DNA of 7,326 nt. It comes from Candidatus Zixiibacteriota bacterium. GTDB taxonomy: Bacteria > Zixibacteria > MSB-5A5 > GN15 > JACZUZ01. The position numbers were made by a program, and so were the translations under genes. Numbering within the stretch: position 1 is the first letter of the stretch; every line of letters starts with the position of its first letter. Positions 1-6,900 of the stretch are shown piece by piece. Location of the stretch: the NCBI GenBank assembly GCA_022572905.1, contig JACZUZ010000089.1, positions 1-7,326 of the forward strand. The letters run 5' to 3'. Below the pieces are notes generated by a model. It saw only the letters and a program-made list of their open reading frames with translations. It was not told the DNA's origin and did no database searches.

Positions 1-731
1 GAGGTTTTATCAACAACGCAATCGCGATGGCCGCTATGGTTGGTGGCGGTTCTCAAAACACCGCCAGCAGCGCTGGCGCTACAGTCGGCGGCGGCGATTT
101 TAACACCGCGAGTGGTTCCTATGCCACGGTTCCCGGTGGCAGGCATAATACGGCAATGGGTTCCCACTCCTTTGCGGCTGGCATTCATGCCAAGGCCAAT
201 CATGTCGGCGCTATTGTCATCGCGGCAAACTCGTCTACTTCAAAGCTTGACTCAATCCGTTCCGGTGGAACTGAGCAAATGGTACTCCGCGCCGATGGCG
301 GGTTGTATCTTACCAACATCGCCGAACTGGCGCCGTATGACGCTAGCAAAATCATCACAACCCGTGGTGGCGCATATCTGAGTGGTAACGGTACAACCTG
401 GACGAACGCATCTGACAAGAATCAAAAAGAGAACTTCACTGACGTCGACTCTGAAGAGCTACTTGAAAAAATTTCAGCTCTGCCGATTTCGCGCTGGAAT
501 TACAAAGATGAAGATGAGACAGTGACACATGTCGGTCCGATGGCGCAGGATTTCTATGCCCTGTTTGGTGTTGGCGCTGACAACAAGTCAATCAGCACTA
601 TCGACCCGGCAGGAATAGCGCTTGCGGCGATCAAAGCGCTGTATGAAAAAAGCAAACGAATTGACGCGCTTGAAAGTGAGTTAGCTGAACTGAGAAGTCT
701 CGTAGATGAATTAATTGCAAACAAAAAATAG
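1..731 (+). CDS. Surface or tail-fibre-like protein, 3' part: beta-roll head repeats plus C-terminal S74 intramolecular chaperone domain (5' partial)
   Basis: The reading frame is open to the left edge, and the codons at 3-26 already spell a repeat-like stretch (GFINNAIA), so the true start lies upstream and the ATG at 27 is internal. Numbering from that ATG, three 15-residue repeats of the form VGGGxxNTAxGxxAT lie at about 5-19, 20-34 and 35-49, as in YadA-head-like left-handed beta-rolls. After a linker comes a Peptidase_S74 (chaperone of endosialidase) domain from about residue 127. Its Ser129-Asp130 pair and Lys134 keep the Ser/Lys spacing (S, then K five residues on) of the self-cleaving endosialidase chaperone. 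A short coiled coil closes the protein (about 206-234). In the family this domain drives trimer folding and is then cut off. The role is probably a secreted trimeric fibre or adhesin; a phage tail fibre is possible, but no phage genes are visible. Confidence 0.85.
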   Translation, partial: GFINNAIAMAAMVGGGSQNTASSAGATVGGGDFNTASGSYATVPGGRHNTAMGSHSFAAGIHAKANHVGAIVIAANSSTSKLDSIRSGGTEQMVLRADGGLYLTNIAELAPYDASKIITTRGGAYLSGNGTTWTNASDKNQKENFTDVDSEELLEKISALPISRWNYKDEDETVTHVGPMAQDFYALFGVGADNKSISTIDPAGIALAAIKALYEKSKRIDALESELAELRSLVDELIANKK

Positions 732-764
732 AAAACTGGCTTTACTCATCATAATAAACAAAGA

Positions 765-799
765 GCCCCGGTGACACAAATCACCGGGGCCTTCTTTTT
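765..799 (+). terminator. Intrinsic terminator of the fibre-like gene
   Basis: A perfect 10-bp stem (GCCCCGGTGA at 765-774 with TCACCGGGGC at 781-790) encloses a 6-nt CACAAA loop and is followed by the T-rich tail CTTCTTTTT. It lies 33 bp after the stop codon at 729-731. It separates the fibre-like gene from the metal-efflux region. Confidence 0.92.
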
Positions 800-1050
800 C
801 AAAAAGCTAAGCTCCCTTCGTTGTACGATCGCACTAACTTACTGAGCGGCAACGAGGGCGACAGTTTGATCGGCTGTATAAAAGAACTTTCTGTGGGACA
901 ATGTCTTACAGCGGCAAACGCAAATTAAGCATGACGAACCCATCTGAGTCTGTTCTTCTGGATAGACTCTCAGTCGACATGGATCTACAGTCCGATTTAC
1001 CCTTTCCTGAACTTACAGAGAGAGCAAGCGTATAAGAGTCCGATAACTGA
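800..1050. other. Intergenic stretch with repeated GANTC dyads and one short open frame
   Basis: I see no recognisable gene here. One plus-strand frame is open from 838 to a TAA at 1033-1035, with ATGs at 901 and 931 (44 and 34 codons). It has no properly spaced ribosome binding site, only GGGA two bases before the first ATG, and no family resemblance I recognise. The stretch is better described by its repeats: GAGTC at 946 and 1036, GACTCTCA at 965 and 1056, and AGTCCGAT at 989 and 1037. They lead up to the promoter of the small cysteine-rich gene. Confidence 0.5.
901..1035 (+). CDS. Possible 44-residue ORF, doubtful
   Basis: ATG at 901, stop TAA at 1033-1035. The product is hydrophilic, with no signal peptide, membrane segment or motif I recognise; the latter half, from the internal Met at 931, is rich in Leu, Ser and Asp. 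The only purine-rich element, GGGA at 895-898, is too close to the ATG. The same frame is open back to 838, so it could also be the remnant of a longer gene. It ends 15 bp before the -35 box of the next promoter. It may be chance; I list it so that it can be tested. Confidence 0.15.
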   Translation: MSYSGKRKLSMTNPSESVLLDRLSVDMDLQSDLPFPELTERASV

Positions 1051-1061
1051 TTGACGACTCT
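1035..1061. promoter_or_regulatory. Inverted repeat AGAGTC-N15-GACTCT overlapping the -35 box; operator candidate
   Basis: AGAGTC at 1035-1040 and GACTCT at 1056-1061 are exact reverse complements. The right arm shares its first base with the last base of the TTGACG -35 element (1051-1056). A similar arrangement (GAGTC, 14 bp, GACTCTCA) lies about 90 bp upstream at 946-972. The position suits a regulator acting on the promoter, but the arms are short and no regulator gene is in the window. Confidence 0.3.
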
Positions 1062-1079
1062 CAAGGTATATGTTATACT
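1051..1079 (+). promoter_or_regulatory. Near-consensus sigma70-type promoter with extended -10
   Basis: TTGACG (1051-1056, 5/6 to consensus), a 17-bp spacer and TATACT (1074-1079, 5/6), with a TG pair at 1071-1072 in the extended -10 position. The predicted transcription start is about 1086, on or next to the ATG pair at 1084/1087. The -10 lies in the small palindrome GTATA-TGT-TATAC (1066-1078). The promoter may serve the small gene alone or read through into the pump operon, since no terminator is visible between 1512 and 1630. Confidence 0.7.
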
Positions 1080-1086
1080 CGAAATG

Positions 1087-1512
1087 ATGAAACGACCTAA
1101 TCAAAAACTCACAGTGTGGTTATTAATAACCATTTTCGGGATTTCCGGCGCAGTCTCGAGCGGTGGGCGTGTTCTTTGTGTCGGCGCCGATGGCCATTCC
1201 CAGATCGAACAAGCCGTAGAAGCCTGCTGTATTCCAGGCGTTGTCTCTGATTTCGACAGAGCTTTTAATGATGTCAATCAAGAAGACTCCGAATGCGGCG
1301 ATTGCAATGATATTGAAGTTTCAAACCTGCTTTCGTTCAATCGATCGGTTATCCGATCAGACTGGGAATCCCCTCAGCTTTTCGCGTCTATCAATTACCT
1401 GGATTCAAGAGCGCTGATATCCATTTCGGCGTTCGAAAAACGGGACATCCTCAATACTTTGTCCCCAACTGTATCGTATCTTGTAGTCACTACTACAGTT
1501 CTTATCCTCTGA
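1087..1512 (+). CDS. Small secreted cysteine-rich protein upstream of metal-efflux operon; putative metal-binding accessory
   Basis: Numbering from the ATG at 1087 (141 residues), a basic N-terminus (KRPNQK) and hydrophobic core (about 8-23) form a Sec signal peptide; there is no lipobox. The mature part has a VLCVGADGH motif (Cys31, His37), a Cys47-Cys48 pair and a CGDC motif (Cys70, Cys73) followed by DI. The C-terminus is a hydrophobic run rich in Val, Thr and Leu (about 128-141). I recall small exported proteins with a similar C-x-G-x-DGH...CGxCxDI pattern next to heavy-metal RND operons, but I know of no assigned function. Binding of metal by the Cys/His set is inference. The in-frame TTG at 1051 is rejected as a start because it is the -35 box. 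ATG 1084 is the close alternative. No Shine-Dalgarno sequence is present, which fits a leaderless mRNA. The gene ends 117 bp before the outer-membrane gene, on the same strand. Confidence 0.7.
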   Translation: MKRPNQKLTVWLLITIFGISGAVSSGGRVLCVGADGHSQIEQAVEACCIPGVVSDFDRAFNDVNQEDSECGDCNDIEVSNLLSFNRSVIRSDWESPQLFASINYLDSRALISISAFEKRDILNTLSPTVSYLVVTTTVLIL

Positions 1513-1603
1513 TTCTCTATTCAATAACATAAATCGAATTCCCTCTAGATCGTTGCTTCTTTGATGATCTTTTCGGGAATAACTGTATCAATGTCAATCT
1601 AAT

Positions 1604-1621
1604 CTGCATTATGCAGGAAAG
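1604..1621 (+). promoter_or_regulatory. Ribosome binding site of the outer-membrane gene, overlapped by palindrome CTGCAT-T-ATGCAG
   Basis: AGGAAAG at 1615-1621 is an SD-like sequence 8 bases before the ATG at 1630 and supports that start. Its first two bases are the end of a perfect 6-bp inverted repeat with a single central base (1604-1616). As DNA this could be an operator half-site pair; as RNA it would give only a weak 5-bp hairpin with a 3-nt loop. Confidence 0.45.
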
Positions 1622-1629
1622 TTGTATCT

Positions 1630-2937
1630 ATGATCGTAAAATTAAGGATAATAATCCTACGCATTTTTCTACTCGGATTCACGTTATTCGTGATATGCGT
1701 GTCCGAATCTATCGCGCAAGTCGTCCAGTGGAAAAATCCGTTTGAGAATACTTCTAATGCGACAAGTGTCTCGAAAGATTCACTGACACTGTCTGAAGCG
1801 TTAAGTTTAGTATCAAGAGCAAATCCGGGATTACAAGCCGGACGAGCAAGAATCAAGGCTACTGAAGGTCTGATCACCCAAGCAGGACTACGACCCAATC
1901 CGAAATTCGAGATCGTGGCTGAGGAGTTCGGCGGCTCCGCTTCCGGGTTCAGAGAATCTGAATTTAACATTACTTTGTCACAAGAATTCGAACTTTGGGG
2001 AAAGCGTGGTAATCGCAAGAAATTGGCGAATAGCGTTGCGGATTTGATCAAGCTTGATGTGTCATTCGCCAACTTCGATATATATGCTTCCGTAGTCGAA
2101 CGTTTTTTTGATGTTGCGCACGCTCAAAAAAGGGTTGGGTTATCGCAGGAAGCAAGCGAAATCGCAAAGTCCGTCGCCGAGACAGCAAAGACAAGAGTTA
2201 AAAAGGGCGCTGCGCTCAAGTCAGAATTTTTGCTAGGCGAATTGGAATTGGGGAGAGCGCAATTGAATCTAGCGGAAGCTGAGTCCAATCTGATATCGGC
2301 GAAGGAGCGACTTTCCTCGCTTTGGCAAGATTCCAGATCGGACTTCTCTGTAAAAGCGCCAAGCGCAAACGTCGAGTCACTCGCAGATTTGGATAAATAT
2401 CTAGTCCTAATCGAAAACAGCCGAGAAGTAACCGCCCTCAACCGAGAAGAAAATACAATCAAAGCGCGATTGAACCTTGCTCAGTCTAACGGCAAACCGA
2501 GTGTGACTATCACAGGAGGCATGAAACGTCTCGAAGTGGACAACGCCAATACTTTCAGAATTGGCGCGGGACTGCCGTTGCCTTTTTTCAATCGAAATCA
2601 AGGGTCAACCGCATCACTTAGAGCAAGCATTAAAGCGCTTGAATTTGAGAGACAGCGAGCGATTGCGGACGCCGAAACCGAGTTCAAATCGATACAACGC
2701 AGGCTGACGCAGTTAGTATCGCGCTACAGCTCGCTGCGGACATCACTTCTTCCGAAAGCCGAAGAAACTTATCGTTCTCTCAAAAGCGTTTACGATAGCG
2801 GTCGTATGTCTTATTCGTTTCTTCTTGAAAGTCAACGCACTTTAGTAGAATTGCGATTTGAGGTAAACGACATTGATCTGGCTATAAGGAAAGAAATTGT
2901 CTCACTGGAGCGTCTGCTCGGTGTAACCATAAATTAA
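1630..2937 (+). CDS. czcC: Outer-membrane factor of heavy-metal RND efflux system (CzcC/TolC family)
   Basis: This is the outer-membrane exit channel of the pump, acting as a trimer that spans the outer membrane and periplasm. The 435-residue product has a signal peptide (hydrophobic about 6-24, likely cut after SIA29). Two outer-membrane efflux protein (OEP) repeats follow, at about 53-235 and 255-432. Family marks are LTLSEALSL (52-60), QAGLRPNP (84-91), EEFGGSASGF (98-107), LSQEFELWGKR (116-126), GLPLPFFNRNQG (314-325) and the YDSGRMSYSFLLESQRTL stretch (388-405). Their order and wording are typical of CzcC-type proteins rather than of drug-pump TolC homologues. The length is normal. It is the first of three closely spaced genes, 26 bp before the adaptor. 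The family is clear; the transported metal cannot be read from this subunit. Confidence 0.93.
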   Translation: MIVKLRIIILRIFLLGFTLFVICVSESIAQVVQWKNPFENTSNATSVSKDSLTLSEALSLVSRANPGLQAGRARIKATEGLITQAGLRPNPKFEIVAEEFGGSASGFRESEFNITLSQEFELWGKRGNRKKLANSVADLIKLDVSFANFDIYASVVERFFDVAHAQKRVGLSQEASEIAKSVAETAKTRVKKGAALKSEFLLGELELGRAQLNLAEAESNLISAKERLSSLWQDSRSDFSVKAPSANVESLADLDKYLVLIENSREVTALNREENTIKARLNLAQSNGKPSVTITGGMKRLEVDNANTFRIGAGLPLPFFNRNQGSTASLRASIKALEFERQRAIADAETEFKSIQRRLTQLVSRYSSLRTSLLPKAEETYRSLKSVYDSGRMSYSFLLESQRTLVELRFEVNDIDLAIRKEIVSLERLLGVTIN

Positions 2938-2963
2938 GCGTGAATAACTGAAAGGCATTAACA

Positions 2964-3929
2964 ATGACGAAATCATTTTATTTCAAACTGCGTTCAAAGC
3001 ATGCCGCCCGGCTTCTTCTGCTTGCGCTGATAGTATGGTCTTCTCCGCGCGTTATTACTGCGGAAAACGACAAGGATCACGAAGAGGCGGGTCATGACGA
3101 GCACGAGGATATAGTACGGCTCACTCAAGCGGAACTGGATGAGTTTGGTATCGAGCTGTCCAGCGCCGGTCCGGGAACGCTTCGAATTGAAATTACGACT
3201 CCTGGAGAAATCGCTGTCAACGACGACAAACTTGCGCATATAGCTCCGAGATTCTCAGGCGTTGTCAGACAGGTCAACAAGCGTTTGGGGGATCAAGTCA
3301 AGACTGGGGATGTGCTTGCGATCGTTGAGAGTAATGAGGGATTAGTTTCTTACGAGATTAAATCTCTTCTGGACGGAACTATTATAGAGAAACATATAAC
3401 CATTGGAGAAGTTCGCACCGAAGTTGTGCCCGCTTTCGTGATAGCCAATCTTGACACTGTCTGGGTGAATCTTTCTATCTACCAAATGCACTTGCCGCAC
3501 ATTCGGGTGGGCCAGCGTGTGACTATCTCTTCCGGTCATGATTTTACCGATACAAGCGGAATTATCTCTTATCTCTCACCTTTTGTCGATGAGCGTACAC
3601 GCACCGCAACAGCAAGGGTTGTCTTGGCCAATTACGAACGAAAATGGAGGCCGGGACAATTTGTAGAAGGAAGAATTTTAGTTAGCGAAGAATCTGTCGC
3701 TCTGCGTGTCCCCAAGTCTTCCGTGCAAAAGTTTGAAGGCGGCAATGTGATTTTTGTGAGAACGTCCGAGGGGTTCAAGCCAGAGCCGGTCACAATCGGA
3801 CGTACTGATCCAGTTTCTGTCGAGATATTGTCCGGCTTAGAGGTCGGGCAGATGTATGTGAGCAAGGGTGGGTTTACGCTCAAAGCCGAACTTGAAAAGA
3901 GCTCTTTTAGCTCCGGTCATAGCCATTAA
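2964..3929 (+). CDS. czcB: Periplasmic adaptor (membrane fusion protein) of heavy-metal RND efflux system, CzcB-like
   Basis: The adaptor joins the inner-membrane pump to the outer-membrane channel in the periplasm. The 321-residue product begins with a signal peptide (hydrophobic 16-27, likely cut after ITA33). A metal-ligand-rich stretch follows (DHEEAGHDEHED, 38-49; His39, 44, 47), and the C-terminus is SSGHSH. Between them lie the two lipoyl-like halves of the barrel-sandwich (about 91-123 and 129-150), the beta-barrel (about 165-240; WVNLSIYQMHLPHIRVGQRV at 167-186) and a membrane-proximal domain (about 245-310). The lipoyl halves are joined by only a few residues (ESNEGLVSYEIKS), so the long alpha-helical hairpin of CusB-type adaptors is missing; this accounts for the short length. 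SD GAAAGG (2950-2955) sits 8 bases before the ATG. Only 17 bp separate it from the pump gene, so translation is probably linked. Confidence 0.92.
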   Translation: MTKSFYFKLRSKHAARLLLLALIVWSSPRVITAENDKDHEEAGHDEHEDIVRLTQAELDEFGIELSSAGPGTLRIEITTPGEIAVNDDKLAHIAPRFSGVVRQVNKRLGDQVKTGDVLAIVESNEGLVSYEIKSLLDGTIIEKHITIGEVRTEVVPAFVIANLDTVWVNLSIYQMHLPHIRVGQRVTISSGHDFTDTSGIISYLSPFVDERTRTATARVVLANYERKWRPGQFVEGRILVSEESVALRVPKSSVQKFEGGNVIFVRTSEGFKPEPVTIGRTDPVSVEILSGLEVGQMYVSKGGFTLKAELEKSSFSSGHSH

Positions 3930-3946
3930 GGCGAAGGGAATCTAAA

Positions 3947-6900
3947 ATGATAGACAAAATCATAGATCTTTCGCTGAGGAATCGCCTCTTGGTACTGGTT
4001 TTCGGTTGCGTAATTTTGGCAAGTGGATATTTTAGCTATAACCAACTTCCAATAGACGCCTTTCCTGATGTTTCACCAAATCTCGTACAGGTATTCACTA
4101 CCACCGAAGGACTAGCTCCGGAGGAGATCGAGCAATATGTAACATACCCAGTTGAGGCCGCGATGAACGGTCTGCCGGGCATAGACAAAATCCGATCGGT
4201 CTCCAATTTCGGGCTATCTGTTGTTAACGTATATTTCGAAGACGACGTAGACATTTACTTTGCGCGCCGACTTGTAGATGAACGATTGCAGAAGGCGCGC
4301 GAGCAAATTCCCGAAGGATTCGGCGAACCGGCAATGGGTCCAATATCAACCGGCATGGGGTTGATTCTCTTCTATTATCTTGAAGACGAAACAGGAACCT
4401 ACAGTTTGGAGGAATTACGAAGCATTCAGGACTGGCTGGTCAAGTTTCATCTACAGACAGTTCCCGGCGTGACAGAAGTCCTGGGCATCGGCGGATATGA
4501 AAAGCAGTTTCAAATAGACGTACACCCGGAGGGACTCCTCCGCTACGACCTGTCACTGTCCGAACTCATTGAGACCATTCGAGCCAACAATTTGAATGTG
4601 GGAGCGCAGTTTATCGAGCGTGACGCGGAAGAACTCATTGTGCGTTCGGTTGGGCTGGCATACACGATTGAAGACCTCGGAAACATTGTGGTTAAATCCG
4701 AAGACGGAACTCCAATATTTCTAAGTCAGATCGCTGATATCAAAATCGGCGGCGCCATCCGGCGCGGAGTGCAGACTTACAACGGGGTTGGGGAAGTTGT
4801 ATCGGGAATGGTCGTTAAGCTGTTTGGCGCAAACTCCTCCACAGTTATTGAAGCGGTGGAGTCCAAGATGGAGAAAATCAATAAACTCCTTCCTGAAGGG
4901 ATCAAACTCATTCCCTACTATGAGCAGAAAACTCTGGTAGAGGCATGTGTACGGACTGTCACCGACGCATTGCTCGCAGGAATGATTCTGGTGGTTATAA
5001 TTCTGATGGTTTTCTGGGGAAGTTTACGGCCAAGCATGCTAGTGGCGCTTGCCATACCGTTTTCGGTTTTCTTTGCTTTCATCGGAATGAATCTGTTCGG
5101 TATTTCAGCCAATCTAATGTCTTTTGGCGGCCTGGCGATCGCGATCGGCATGCTTGTCGATGGAGCTGTGGTCATGGTTGAAAATTCAGAGCGGTTGTTA
5201 CGCAGTTCGAAGCCATCTGAGTCTCGCCTTCAGGTTGTCGCTCGCGCTTGTAAGGAAGTGGGCAGGCCAATCGCCTTCGCGACTTTCATTATTATTGTTG
5301 TTTTCCTTCCTCTGTTCACTTTGTCCGGCGTAGAAGGCAAGACTTTCAAACCTCTGGCATACACAGTCGCCCTGGCTATGTTGGGCGCCCTGATCTTTGC
5401 TGTGTTTATTGCGCCGGTCTTGTCGTCGATTCTCATGCGGCGGCCAAAGAAGGCGCACACAAAGGCAGACTCGGGTGAAAAGGGACTAATTCGATGGATA
5501 CTCATTCCGTACAAGCCCATGCTAAAATTCATGATAGCCCGGCGCTTTCTCGCTCTAATACTTGCCGTTTCGCTAGTAATTGTAGGGGGAGTTATCTATC
5601 CTCAACTCGGCTCAGAATTCACACCTACTCTGCAGGAGGGCACTCTTGTTCTCCGGTTAACTATGGCTCCATCCATATCGCTAACTGAGAGTACTCGCAT
5701 AACTCTAATCGCTGAGCGCCGGTTGATGAAAATCGATGAAATTACAGGTGTAGTCACAAGAATTGGACGCGGCGAAGTTGGCGCCCATACGGATCCAATC
5801 AACAACGCGGAGATATATATCCTTCTCAAACCGAGAGATGAATGGACATCCGCGGAATCGCAGGAGGAGCTACAGGAATATATTCGTGACCAATTGGGCA
5901 ATATTCCGGGCGCTTTAACAAATTTCACACAGCCGATCCAAATGACTGTTGATGAACTCCTCGAGGGTGTGCGAGCCGAACTTGCCATCAAAGTGTTTGG
6001 CGACGATTTGGATTCGCTAAAAGCAATAGCGGATGAGATTGCGAATATTATCAGTGAAGTCCCCGGAGCCACTGATGTTCAGCCAGATCAGGTTTCGGGA
6101 ACACCGCAACTATTGATTAAAATAGATCGCCAGGCAATTGCGCGATATGGAGTCAATGTAGCCGACGCTCAGGAAGTAATACGAGCGGCAGTAGGCGGAG
6201 AAATCGCTGGACAAATATTCGAGGGTGTCAAGCGTTTCAATATTCGCGTTAGGTTTGAGGAATCACATCGCAACACACCCGAAGCTATCGCTAGGATTCT
6301 GGTCCGGTCATCGGATGGCGCCTGGATTCCGCTGCATGAGCTGGCTACAATTGAAGAAATAGTTGGCCCCCGGCAGATCACTCGCGAAAATAACCAGCGC
6401 TTCATCACAGTTCAGTGTAATGTCGCCGGTCGGGACATTACATCGTTTGTGGAAGAAGCGCAGGCGGCGATTGACGATGGAGTTATATTACCGGCGGGTT
6501 ATTTCACAACCTGGGGCGGGCAGTTTCGCCTTCAGCAGGAAGCAAACGCAAGGCTTGCTGTGGTAATTCCAATTACACTGCTCGTTGTCTTTTTCCTATT
6601 GTTTTCAAGCTTTAATTCGCTTAAGAACTCATTGCTGATTTTACTGAATCTACCTCTGGCTCTGGTTGGAGGTGTTGTTGGCCTCTGGATAACAGGACAA
6701 AACTTGTCGGTTCCGGCCTCAGTTGGTTTCATAGCGCTGTTTGGGATTGCGCTACTAAATGGAATTGTTCTCGTAACATATTTCAATCAGTTAGTTAAAG
6801 ATGGACTGTCGATAGAAGAAGCGTCGTTTAAAGGCGCCTGTCTAAGACTGAGACCAGTGCTTATGACAGCGCTGACAACGGGTCTGGGATTAGCTCCGTT

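Noticed and set aside
40..381. Plus-strand overlapping frame of 113 codons inside the fibre-like gene
   Set aside because: The beta-roll and S74 frame explains this stretch; the alternative product is a shifted reading of GC-rich repeats.
1051..1086. TTG at 1051 as the start codon of the small cysteine-rich gene
   Set aside because: The TTG is the first three bases of a -35 box with a well-spaced -10 at 1074, no ribosome binding site precedes it, and starting at 1084/1087 gives a proper signal peptide.
1343..1358. Hairpin GATCGG-TTAT-CCGATC inside the small gene
   Set aside because: It is a short isolated stem within coding sequence with no T-run or neighbouring signal.
1561..1591. TTGATG with TGTATC (17-bp spacer) or TATCAA (19-bp spacer) as a promoter for the pump operon, possibly MerR-type
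   Set aside because: The -10 matches are only 3/6 and 4/6 and there is no dyad in the spacer.
1599..2072. Minus-strand open frame of 157 codons opposite the outer-membrane gene
   Set aside because: It lies antisense to a strongly conserved CzcC-like coding region and its product shows no domain or signal I recognise.
5602..6072. Minus-strand open frame of 156 codons opposite the RND pump gene
   Set aside because: It mirrors the well-supported pump frame; the Ser/Arg-rich product looks like an antisense translation.
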